Source of the DNA: Bacteroides sp.
Lineage (GTDB): Bacteria > Bacteroidota > Bacteroidia > Bacteroidales > Bacteroidaceae
NCBI GenBank assembly: GCA_019416685.1
Contig: DXWV01000036.1
Location: 8,854 to 44,244, forward strand
DNA length: 35,391 nucleotides
Direction of reading: 5' to 3'
Shown: positions 1 through 7,045 of the stretch, piece after piece
How positions within the stretch are numbered: position 1 is the first letter of the stretch
How the letters are laid out: each line of letters begins with the position of its first letter
Program-made: the position numbers and the translations under genes
The notes under the pieces: model-generated
What the model was told of the DNA's origin: nothing
The model's input: the letters and a program-made list of their open reading frames with translations, nothing else
The model's database searches: none

Positions 1-423
1 AACACCAATCCTGCTACAGTAGATTTGAATTTCGACGCTGCATTGGCATGGGTATTGAAAGGTGCACAACCTACCGATACTGTACGCAACATCCTTTCTC
101 GCGAAGGTGTTTACATGAAAAAACATCTCCTTGGCGGTGTAGCTAAAGGCGCATTCGGTGAAGCTGAAGCTGAAGCAAAATTCGAAGCTTGGAAAAACAA
201 CAAGCAAACAGGACTTGCTACTCTGAAAGCTAAAGAAGATGAAGCTAAAAAAGCAGAAGCAAAAGCACGTCTGGAAGCTGAAAAGAAAGTAAACGAAGCA
301 AAAGCGAAAGCATTGGCAGAAAAGAAAGCTGCTGAAGCTGCTGAAAAGGCTGCTGCTGAAGCACCTGCAGAAGAAGCTGCTGCTCCGTCAGAAGAAGCCC
401 CTGCTACTGAAGCTGCTGAATAA
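1..423 (+). CDS. rpsP: 30S ribosomal protein S16, C-terminal part (5' end outside window)
   Basis: Component of the small ribosomal subunit. The frame is open from base 1, so the first codon visible at base 25 (TTG) is not the start; the gene begins upstream of the window. About 140 residues are visible. The first part (NFDAALAWVLKGAQPTDTV, then a segment ending SREGVYMKKHLLGG) matches the end of the S16 core fold. After it comes a tail of roughly 95 residues made almost only of Ala, Glu and Lys. Tails of this type are usual in Bacteroidota S16 and absent from the roughly 80-residue E. coli protein. The tail is probably disordered or a long charged helix; its role is unknown. A terminator follows 38 bases after the stop. 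Confidence 0.93.
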   Translation, partial: NTNPATVDLNFDAALAWVLKGAQPTDTVRNILSREGVYMKKHLLGGVAKGAFGEAEAEAKFEAWKNNKQTGLATLKAKEDEAKKAEAKARLEAEKKVNEAKAKALAEKKAAEAAEKAAAEAPAEEAAAPSEEAPATEAAE

Positions 424-464
424 TAGTAAGCAAATTCACCAAAATGGGATTAAAACTATAAGGT

Positions 465-492
465 CCTCTCCGGCTTGCCGGGGAGGATTTTT
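465..492 (+). terminator. Rho-independent terminator of rpsP
   Basis: An inverted repeat with arms CCTCTCCGG and CCGGGGAGG (one G-T pair) around a 4-base loop is followed by a run of six T. It lies directly downstream of rpsP on the same strand. Confidence 0.85.
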
Positions 493-493
493 T

Positions 494-514
494 GTGCTTC
501 CCGCACGGGGAGGT
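494..514. repeat. Dispersed palindromic repeat, copy 1
   Basis: The 21-base element GTGCTTCC(C)GCACGGGGA(G)GT matches 19 of 21 bases of 35318-35338. It holds two overlapping inverted repeats (GTGC/GCAC and CTTCC/GGGGAG). This copy begins just after the T run of the rpsP terminator. It looks like a member of a dispersed intergenic repeat family. Confidence 0.5.
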
Positions 515-530
515 TCGGCAGGCGATGGTA

Positions 531-640
531 AAGAGACGTACTCTTACATCCTGAAAGTACGTATTTAACTATCAATAAAATACGTACTTTTATAGTATTA
601 AAGTACGTATTCTTGTACCCCAAAAGTACGTACTTCTATC
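531..640. repeat. Array of five short palindromes with exact 23-nt period (ACGT core)
   Basis: ACGT occurs at 536, 559, 582, 605 and 628, each exactly 23 bases after the last. Copies 2-5 sit in a longer palindrome of the form AAAGTACGTACTTT (for example 622-635). Copy 1 is degenerate (AAGAGACGTACTCTT, 531-545). The DNA between the cores is not conserved. The array lies between the rpsP terminator and the 3' end of the convergent DUF3784 gene. No protein-coding frame explains it. A second array with the same period but another core is at 11356-11440. Confidence 0.8.
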
Positions 641-716
641 GGTATGAAAAATAGGATTCCGAAAAGGCATTAACATTGTTAATTCACGCCCCTATTTACA
701 AACCTTATCACCTTTT

Positions 717-1427
717 TTAATTGATCCACTTCTTCAATTCCTTATACAAAGCTTCTGTGATTTCGCTGTTCTTCGAATTAAAGAATATCTCCTTACCTGT
801 ATTCTCCTTAAACATAATATAAGGTTTACTATGTGAAGAAAGTAATAACAGACAGTTACCCCCGTCTTTCAACTTGAACCACCCTTTACTTATACCACCG
901 ATAGAAAGACCATTAAGACGAAGCCCAATATCGGGAAGAGAGTCTATTAAACAAACTCCGGTTATCTCTTCCAGTGTTCTGGATGTACCATACATTCCCG
1001 TGAAAATCAGCTTATCATCCTTTATCTTTATAGTTGCCGGATTCATGCCATAGGCTATAAATGCGGCAATCACTGCAATAGTAAGCACACTAATAGCAAC
1101 CACATACTTTGTACTTTTCTTGGGAGGATTATGGTCAAATTTATTTGCCTTGATTATCAGATACGGAATATAGAGTATAGGCAGAAGTATACAATAACTG
1201 GCCCAATCTGCATGCCCTACTCCAAGGCAGGCATAATAAGTAAGTAAAGGTACGGTTCCCATTCCTACCAGGCTATAACACATAAAAGTAGACAGCCCTT
1301 TGACATCTACATTTTCTTTCTCCTCTTTAGACATTGTATTATATCCTGCAATAAGAATCGGGAAGCGCTTTACGAGTACCCCGATCCCAATGAGGATGAA
1401 AGCTGTAATCAACACTGTAGTTTCCAT
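717..1427 (-). CDS. DUF3784-type membrane protein with PH-like C-terminal domain
   Basis: Protein of 236 residues of unknown function. The N-terminus has a membrane helix followed by RFPILIAGYNTMSKEEKENVD, which is the hallmark of the DUF3784 family. Three further hydrophobic segments lie at about residues 45-65, 75-95 and 105-130. The last 100 residues are soluble and beta-rich (TIKIKDDKLIFTGMYG...), resembling a bacterial PH-like domain; that is inference. The longest frame starts at a TTG at 1433, but the ATG at 1427 is the likelier start. It stands alone, convergent with rpsP, and 139 bases separate its start from the stop of the beta-lactamase gene. I see no clear terminator after it. 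Confidence 0.75.
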   Translation of the reverse strand: METTVLITAFILIGIGVLVKRFPILIAGYNTMSKEEKENVDVKGLSTFMCYSLVGMGTVPLLTYYACLGVGHADWASYCILLPILYIPYLIIKANKFDHNPPKKSTKYVVAISVLTIAVIAAFIAYGMNPATIKIKDDKLIFTGMYGTSRTLEEITGVCLIDSLPDIGLRLNGLSIGGISKGWFKLKDGGNCLLLLSSHSKPYIMFKENTGKEIFFNSKNSEITEALYKELKKWIN

Positions 1428-1496
1428 AATCAAGTTTATTAACTCATTTTCACATCAACGAAAATCCCTTATTTTACCTCCGAAAGATAAGAATTA

Positions 1497-1619
1497 TTAT
1501 TCAGAAAACAGGTAAAGTTGTTCTTTTCCTTGCAAATCGACTATATTGAGTGACTGCGCACGCGAACTACGTAGTTTTAACAAAGCACGTATCAAAAAGA
1601 AATTTCCGCTCAGCACCAT
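1497..1619 (-). other. Possible 40-codon ORF overlapping the end of the beta-lactamase gene
   Basis: An ATG-to-TAA frame, shifted +1 relative to the beta-lactamase, runs from 1619 to 1497. Its product contains LRSSRAQSLNIVDLQGKEQL and ends YLFSE. The composition looks like real protein rather than out-of-frame noise, and 69 bases of it extend beyond the beta-lactamase stop. It could be the remains of a longer C-terminal coding region or a separate small gene. No function can be assigned. Confidence 0.3.
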
Positions 1620-2619
1620 TCACTGAAGCGGAAATTAAAATACGATCCTGAGAAAATTCAAAAGGAATGGTATCGGCAAAATTCTTTTCACTGGTATAAG
1701 GAATCTTTTTCTCTTTGGGTACACTGTAATATTCATATACCTTCCGGGATATTTCAGAGATAAGAGCCGCATTCGTTTTGTCATCCTCTCCGGAATCTGT
1801 CACAAACACTGCTATGTTATATTGTCTCCCATCCGGCAAACGGACAAATCCCATGTCATTGTCTCCCGCTTTCAACCCCGATTCGTTTCTGCCGGAAGAC
1901 CCCGTCTTATGCCCTAATACAACCTCCTGAGGTAATCCGGCTTTTAACTTATCTTTTCCTGTAACAGTTCCTGTCATTAACTTCTCCAGAAACTCTTTAT
2001 ACCCGGAATGCTGAAACAATGTTTCTGTACAAAACTTTTCCAACACCTGAACAGCAGCAAACGGTGTAGTCCAGTTGATATACTGATATTCAAAAGCTTC
2101 GTTCAGCTTCTCTTCATTTGCCTCAATCTTAAAATCTTCTATGCCCAACGTTCGAATATATTTATCGACTACCCCCGTACCACCAATATAACGAAACAAA
2201 ATATCACAAGCATTATTATCACTCTCCGATATGCTGTACCGCAATAATTCCCCTACAGAGATATTAAACTCTCCTGCGGGACGGGCATCTCTCAGAGGAC
2301 TATAAGTATCGGGCAGCAGATCTGCTTTGCGAACATATATTTCAGTTTCCAAAGGTAATTGCCGTGTATCAAGATAATTCATTACCGCCAATGCCTGATG
2401 AAACTTAAAAACACTCATTAAAGGGTAATGATACTGATTATTGTAAGTAAACGTATCCCGCCCTTCAAACACAACAGCCACTCCTACCTTCGCCTGTTTT
2501 CCTTGCAACAATAAGTCAAGTTCTTTAGTCAAAGAATGTTGCGCTTTTGCATAAGGCAATATTAACAGCAGACACATCATCAGCAATCCCCGCACAAAAA
2601 CAGTTCTTTTTGTATCCAT
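1567..2619 (-). CDS. Class A beta-lactamase with truncated aspartyl-protease-like tail
   Basis: Serine beta-lactamase, 350 residues, probably hydrolysing beta-lactams in the periplasm. Signal peptide at 1-26 (cleavage after AKA). Active-site motifs are all present: S69-V-F-K72, S133-D-N135, omega-loop Glu (probably E169 in ANEEKL, followed by a Q-Y-x-N-W motif as in PER/CepA types), and K238-T-G240. This is the class A2 pattern (CepA, CblA, CfxA, PER). The catalytic domain should end near residue 300. The extra 45 residues (IPFEF..DRILISASVNGAERKFLFDT) look like the first strands of a retropepsin-like aspartyl protease, but the DTG motif reads DTC and the frame stops six codons later. It is the last gene of a four-gene unit, 27 bases after the HAD gene. 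Confidence 0.88.
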   Translation of the reverse strand: MDTKRTVFVRGLLMMCLLLILPYAKAQHSLTKELDLLLQGKQAKVGVAVVFEGRDTFTYNNQYHYPLMSVFKFHQALAVMNYLDTRQLPLETEIYVRKADLLPDTYSPLRDARPAGEFNISVGELLRYSISESDNNACDILFRYIGGTGVVDKYIRTLGIEDFKIEANEEKLNEAFEYQYINWTTPFAAVQVLEKFCTETLFQHSGYKEFLEKLMTGTVTGKDKLKAGLPQEVVLGHKTGSSGRNESGLKAGDNDMGFVRLPDGRQYNIAVFVTDSGEDDKTNAALISEISRKVYEYYSVPKEKKIPYTSEKNFADTIPFEFSQDRILISASVNGAERKFLFDTCFVKTT

Positions 2620-2621
2620 TA

Positions 2622-2634
2622 CTCTCTCTCTCCT
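2622..2634 (-). promoter_or_regulatory. Ribosome binding site with GA dinucleotide run before the beta-lactamase
   Basis: Read on the minus strand, an AGGAG Shine-Dalgarno core is continuous with a GA repeat of about five units that ends 2 bases before the ATG. SD sites this good are uncommon in this genome type. A change in repeat number would alter the SD-to-start distance. Confidence 0.5.
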
Positions 2635-2646
2635 ATTTATTTTCTG

Positions 2647-3321
2647 TTACTCCAATAAAAGCTCTCCCAGGCCTGCAATATCCTCCACAATATAATCTGC
2701 TCCGGCTTTCGTCAGTTCCTCTCTGTCGCCATATCCGTAAAGTACACCAATTGAATCAATGCCTACCGCCTTTGCACCTATGACATCATGCTTCCGGTCA
2801 CCAATCATCACCACACGGTTCAGATCTGTAATTCCGTTTTCATGCAGTACATATTCTATCACCTCTGCTTTCGTATGCCGTGAACCATCCAACCCACTGC
2901 CACCTACGAAAGAAAAACAACCGTCCAAATGAAAATGTTCCAAAATAAGCCGGGCAAAAACATCCGGTTTGGAAGTTGCCATCATCAACTGATATCCTTG
3001 TTGACGAGCCTTTTTCAGAAGCTCGGCAATGCCGGGATACACCTCATTCTCATAAAGCCCTGTCTCCGAATACCGTTCCCGGTACTTCTTCACTGCCTCC
3101 TCTGCCTGTGCTTCTGTAAACTGATAAAACTCCATAAAAGAGTCTTTCAGCGGAGGACCGATAAAAGGACACAACTCCCGAAGGTCATTCACAACGATAC
3201 CAAAATGATTGAGTGCATAATCTACAGAACGGGTGATGCCCTGCATAGGATCAGTAACGGTACCATCCAGATCGAAAAAAAGATACCGGTATTTAGCGGA
3301 TAATTTATGTTTCTGTTTCAT
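2647..3321 (-). CDS. HAD-superfamily phosphatase (phosphoglycolate phosphatase/5'-nucleotidase-like)
   Basis: Soluble cytoplasmic hydrolase of 224 residues; probable phosphate-ester hydrolase of subfamily IA. Motif I is DLDGT (nucleophile D17, acid D19). Motif II is the Ser in MMATSKP. The motif III lysine lies in HTKAEVIEYVL. Motif IV is IGDRKHD. The cap segment FIGPPLKDSFMEFY is typical of the Gph/nucleotidase group. The longest frame would start at 3423, but the ATG at 3321 is preferred: it overlaps the stop of the upstream glycosyltransferase as ATGA, a sign of translational coupling, and it places the nucleophile at the usual distance from the N-terminus. Substrate is not predictable; the neighbours suggest a sugar or lipid-linked sugar phosphate. 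Confidence 0.85.
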   Translation of the reverse strand: MKQKHKLSAKYRYLFFDLDGTVTDPMQGITRSVDYALNHFGIVVNDLRELCPFIGPPLKDSFMEFYQFTEAQAEEAVKKYRERYSETGLYENEVYPGIAELLKKARQQGYQLMMATSKPDVFARLILEHFHLDGCFSFVGGSGLDGSRHTKAEVIEYVLHENGITDLNRVVMIGDRKHDVIGAKAVGIDSIGVLYGYGDREELTKAGADYIVEDIAGLGELLLE

Positions 3322-4514
3322 CCTCTTTTTGACGGACGAAGATAAGGCAAAAGAGTGGCAAAAGCAAATGAAGAACAAAACGTTATCCAAACCATTCGAA
3401 GCCAGGTAATTGTGAATATCCAAATATTAAAAGTCGTAGTCAGAAAAAAGAAACGCCACACTACACCGGGACAAAATAAATCAATCGGCATCAAGCCTAA
3501 TACAATCAGATTGCTGTAATACAGTATTTTATCTATCCGGGAAGGTTGGCGGCTATAGTACCACAACATATACCCCAACAACGCTATTACATAAGTGTGA
3601 TACTCCGATGATGTACCGAAAAGAATAACCCATCCCATTAATATGCCAAGTGCCTGTACTCTAAATGCAAAATCCTTGTATTTAGATCGATTCAATAAAA
3701 CAAGAAGAGCCAATAGAACTATAGCAAGGATTTGGGCTATTGTAGTCCATGCGGGCGGCTGTGAAAAAAATGGTTTCAGATAGAAGAAAGTATGAAAAAC
3801 ACGAAGTGTTTTCTGATGTGCCAGCCCATTAAACCAATGTTCGTAATATTCTGGTAATTCCACAACAGGTATATTTATCAATGGTATGAAAATATACAGA
3901 GCTGCAATCAATGCAACATAACCGAAGTTTTTCCACACTTTAGGATAAAACAGCAACATTCCCAACTGAAAAACACCATAGATTTTAGTAAATCCGGATA
4001 ACAATATAATCAGGATAGCCGGCAGATACTTGCCACGTTCCAGCAAAGAAAATGAAAAGATAAAAAAATAAGCAACGCTGACATTATACTGAAATGATAA
4101 CAATGTAGTTGCCAAAATAGGCAGTGTATACAGGAATATCTTACACTTTGTCTCCTGTGTATATTTATCCGGCAACGTAAATATAGAAATAAAATAGAGA
4201 GTAAAATTCATTAAGTTCCACACAAAAGGCGCAAGCCACGAAGGCAAATAAGCAAACGGACTAAAAAGTATATTAAACAAAGGTCCATAAAGAAACACAT
4301 CATGTCCTTTTTCCTCCGCCCATGCTGCTCCGTATGGAATTATACCATTCCAGAAATCCCGGGTAGCATCACTAAATATCATAAAGTTATATTGTCTGCC
4401 ACGTGCTACTTCAGAAAACGTAAGGGCAGTCGTCAAAATAAAGCCAATTGTAAACCATAAATTAGTCTTTGCAAAAAGGTTGTTACCAACTATTTGCTTC
4501 TTAAAAATGTACAT
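3318..4514 (-). CDS. GT87-like (DUF2029) polytopic membrane glycosyltransferase
   Basis: Integral membrane protein of 398 residues with about ten hydrophobic helices. The region after helix 1 contains DATRDFWNG and then FLYGPLFNILFSPFAYLP, the pattern of GT-C mannosyl/glycosyltransferases of family GT87 (DUF2029), which use polyprenyl-phosphate sugar donors. The acidic residues of this first periplasmic loop (SDATRDF) are candidates for catalysis. It lies 33 bases after the GT2 gene, whose product is of the type that makes polyprenyl-phosphate sugars, so the two may act in series: GT2 charges the lipid carrier and this enzyme transfers the sugar outside the membrane. Its TGA overlaps the ATG of the HAD gene. 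Confidence 0.78.
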   Translation of the reverse strand: MYIFKKQIVGNNLFAKTNLWFTIGFILTTALTFSEVARGRQYNFMIFSDATRDFWNGIIPYGAAWAEEKGHDVFLYGPLFNILFSPFAYLPSWLAPFVWNLMNFTLYFISIFTLPDKYTQETKCKIFLYTLPILATTLLSFQYNVSVAYFFIFSFSLLERGKYLPAILIILLSGFTKIYGVFQLGMLLFYPKVWKNFGYVALIAALYIFIPLINIPVVELPEYYEHWFNGLAHQKTLRVFHTFFYLKPFFSQPPAWTTIAQILAIVLLALLVLLNRSKYKDFAFRVQALGILMGWVILFGTSSEYHTYVIALLGYMLWYYSRQPSRIDKILYYSNLIVLGLMPIDLFCPGVVWRFFFLTTTFNIWIFTITWLRMVWITFCSSFAFATLLPYLRPSKRG

Positions 4515-4547
4515 GATTATTTGTGTATTTGAAAGTCTAAAATCAGA

Positions 4548-5495
4548 TCAGTTTGTTTCTTCAATGTTTGTACTGTATTCATTTATATAATAGACAGGCC
4601 GTTTCTTCGTTTCAGAAAAGACAATACCTAAATATTCGCCTATAATCCCTAACGCGAGTAATTGAATTCCTCCTAAAAAGAGAATAACGCTCATCAATGA
4701 CGGATATCCTGATACAGGATCGCCCCAAATAGCAGCCCGTACAACAACAGTTATTAAATAAACGAATGCCGTGAAAGATACTATGACACCAATTAACGAT
4801 ACAATACGCAAAGGAGTTTTGGAAAACGAAGTAAAGCCTTTAATTGCCAGATTAGTCAATTTCCAATAATTCCATTTGGTACAACCTGCCACTCTTGCAT
4901 CCCGCTCATAATATATAGGTTTCTTTTTAAGGCCAATGTAAGAAAACAGTCCTTTCATATTCCGCTCATTTTCTTTCAATTGCCGCAACGCATCAATAGC
5001 CCGTTTACTAAACATCCTATAATCACCCGTATCTTCCTGAATAGGAATATCCGACATTATTTTCAATAACCTATAATATAGCTTAGAAGTACCTTTCTTT
5101 AAAAAGGATTCTCCTTTCCTATTAGAGCGCTTTGCATACACATCATCATATCCCTGCTCTATTTCCTTAAACATTTCAAGAATCAGTTCGGGAGGATCCT
5201 GTAAATCGGCATCAATGATGACCAATGCATCACCTTTTATATAATCAATGCCGGCAGCCATTGCAATCTCCTTTCCGAAATTACGTGATAAATCAACCAA
5301 AGACACCCGTTTATCCTTCTTTTGAACTTCCTTCATCAAAAGCAGAGAGTTATCTTTACTACCATCATTCACAAACAGTATTTCAGATTTACAAGGTAGT
5401 TTTGAAAGTACTCGACTCAGTCTCTCATAGAGTAACAGGAAGCACTCTTCCTCATTATAGACAGGTACCAGTACACTTAACATATTAATATCCAT
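4548..5495 (-). CDS. GT2 glycosyltransferase, polyprenyl-phosphate sugar synthase type (DPM1/GtrB/ArnC-like)
   Basis: Protein of 315 residues that probably moves a sugar from a nucleotide donor to a polyprenyl phosphate at the inner membrane. The N-terminal GT-A domain has VPVYNEEE (11-17), VNDGSKDNS (42-50), the metal-binding D95-A-D97 in IIDADLQDPPE, and QEDTGDYRMFSKRA (153-166). Two C-terminal hydrophobic helices at about 230-255 and 262-290 give the GtrB/ArnC architecture. ATG codons at 5495 and 5483 are both possible; the first is used. It is the first gene of the unit GT2-GT87-HAD-bla. A promoter-like element lies about 45 bases upstream. Confidence 0.87.
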   Translation of the reverse strand: MDINMLSVLVPVYNEEECFLLLYERLSRVLSKLPCKSEILFVNDGSKDNSLLLMKEVQKKDKRVSLVDLSRNFGKEIAMAAGIDYIKGDALVIIDADLQDPPELILEMFKEIEQGYDDVYAKRSNRKGESFLKKGTSKLYYRLLKIMSDIPIQEDTGDYRMFSKRAIDALRQLKENERNMKGLFSYIGLKKKPIYYERDARVAGCTKWNYWKLTNLAIKGFTSFSKTPLRIVSLIGVIVSFTAFVYLITVVVRAAIWGDPVSGYPSLMSVILFLGGIQLLALGIIGEYLGIVFSETKKRPVYYINEYSTNIEETN

Positions 5496-5540
5496 GACGA
5501 ATTGTTACATTATATTATTGCTTAACGCTTATTTTGCACC

Positions 5541-5548
5541 GAAATATA
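5541..5548 (-). promoter_or_regulatory. Possible -7 promoter element for the GT2 operon
   Basis: Read on the minus strand, TATATTTC resembles the Bacteroides -7 box TAnnTTTG, with the last base different. It is followed by GGTGCA and lies about 45 bases before the GT2 start. No good -33 box was seen. Confidence 0.35.
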
Positions 5549-5747
5549 AATAATATTTTCTTAACTATACAATCTTTTACCATAAAAAAGATAACAATGC
5601 AAATAAAAGAATCCATTCTATAACAATCTCTTCAATATGCCAATGCAAACTCTCTCTATAGAGTAACAAACATTTTTTCTAATCACTTTCTAATCTCACC
5701 TAAGTGTATTATAATCACCTTTAGAATGCCTTTCGAAGAGAGAGCTT

Positions 5748-5755
5748 TACTTTTG
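5748..5755 (+). promoter_or_regulatory. Bacteroides-type -7 promoter element before the efflux operon
   Basis: TACTTTTG matches TAnnTTTG. Transcription would begin near 5762, leaving a leader of only about 14 bases before the ATG at 5776. No convincing TTTG -33 box was seen. The short leader argues for the ATG at 5776 rather than the upstream TTG at 5764. Confidence 0.5.
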
Positions 5756-5775
5756 TCCGCAAATTGAAAGTAAGA

Positions 5776-7038
5776 ATGAAAAGACTGATTATTATTTTAT
5801 TTTTCTCTTCTATCTACGGACTCCTGCATGCACAGGAATCTCCTTTGCAGCTATCACTGAAAGATGCAGAAAAGATGTTTCTGAAACGCAACCTGTCATT
5901 AATTGCCGAACGATATAACATCGATAAGACACAGGCACAAGTGACGCAGGCAAGGTTATTTGATAACCCCGTAATCTCACTTGAGCAGAATGTATACAAC
6001 CGGCTGAACGGCAAGTACTTTGATATAGGAAAAGAAGGAGAAGCCACTGCCGAAATAGAGCAGGCGATCAATCTTGCCGGACAACGCAACAAACGGGTAC
6101 GGCTGGAAAAGGTAAACAAGGAGATAGCCGAACATCAATTTGAAGAAGTATTGCGTACCCTGCGAAGCGAACTAAACAAGACTTTTGTTGAAATCTGTTT
6201 CTCCACCCGCTCTATCGGGATATACGATAAAGAGATAGAATCTCTGAGTCTGTTGATGAAAGCCTTCAGAGAACAACAAAATAAAGGTAACATCTCTCTG
6301 CTGGAGAGTTCACGGTTGGAATCTTTACTGTTATCACTCCGTAAAGAGAAAAACGAACAGGAAAACAACCTCGTGAACTTGCGTGGTGAGCTAAACTTGC
6401 TGCTAAGCCTCCCTGCCGGACAGGAGATAAATCTACTGCTGGATGATGATATTCTGAAACAAGTGGATACGGCTGCCGTTCCTTTTGCGGATATGGATAA
6501 TATGCTTTCTGTCCGTCCTGATCTGAAAATGGCCCATAGCAGTGTTACGGCTGCCAAAGCGAACCTGAAGTTACAACGTTCTATGGCAGCGCCGGAGTTT
6601 TCAATCAAAGGTATGTATGACCGCGCCGGAAACTTCATCAACAACTACTTCGCCGTAGGAGTCAGTGTCTCTGTCCCTATCTTCAACCGTAACCAGGGAA
6701 ACATTAAATCGGCTAAAATCGATATTATGCAAAACGGAAAGGAAGAAGAGTATGCCATAGAAAAGGCACGCATGGAGTTATACGCTGCTTATAGTCAGCT
6801 ACAAAAAGCTGTAGAGTTGTACCGGTCTTCCAATGACGAACTGGAACACAACTTCGGGCGCCTTATCGAAGGAGTAAATGAAAACTTCCGGAAACGGAAC
6901 ATCAGTATGCTTGAATTCATCGACTATTATCAAAGTTACAAAGAAACCTGCCTGCAACTGTATGAGCTCAAAAAAGATGTATTCCTCGCTATGGAGAACT
7001 TAAACACAATTGTCGGACAAACCGTATTCAACTATTAA
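5776..7038 (+). CDS. TolC-family outer membrane factor of a metal efflux system (CzcC/CusC-like)
   Basis: Outer-membrane channel of a tripartite efflux pump, 420 residues, the normal length for the family. Signal peptide MKRLIIILFFSSIYGLLHAQ. The body shows the two-repeat TolC pattern: long helical stretches (for example 45-75 and 165-205), FDNPVISLEQN in the first strand region, and the internal repeat with DLKMAHSSVTAAKANLKLQRS, then FAVGVSVSVPIFNRNQGNI, typical of CzcC. The ATG at 5776 is chosen because an upstream in-frame TTG would sit on the predicted transcription start. It is the first gene of an operon: the adaptor starts 7 bases after its stop, and the RND pump follows. Confidence 0.9.
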   Translation: MKRLIIILFFSSIYGLLHAQESPLQLSLKDAEKMFLKRNLSLIAERYNIDKTQAQVTQARLFDNPVISLEQNVYNRLNGKYFDIGKEGEATAEIEQAINLAGQRNKRVRLEKVNKEIAEHQFEEVLRTLRSELNKTFVEICFSTRSIGIYDKEIESLSLLMKAFREQQNKGNISLLESSRLESLLLSLRKEKNEQENNLVNLRGELNLLLSLPAGQEINLLLDDDILKQVDTAAVPFADMDNMLSVRPDLKMAHSSVTAAKANLKLQRSMAAPEFSIKGMYDRAGNFINNYFAVGVSVSVPIFNRNQGNIKSAKIDIMQNGKEEEYAIEKARMELYAAYSQLQKAVELYRSSNDELEHNFGRLIEGVNENFRKRNISMLEFIDYYQSYKETCLQLYELKKDVFLAMENLNTIVGQTVFNY

Positions 7039-7045
7039 AATCAAT

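Noticed and set aside
531..640. CRISPR array
   Set aside because: The period is 23 bases with a 12-14 base palindromic core and no spacer of usual length; no cas genes nearby. The same holds for 11356-11440.
1567..2619. Recently acquired mobile beta-lactamase
   Set aside because: No transposase, integrase or flanking direct repeats; it sits tightly within an operon of apparently native genes.
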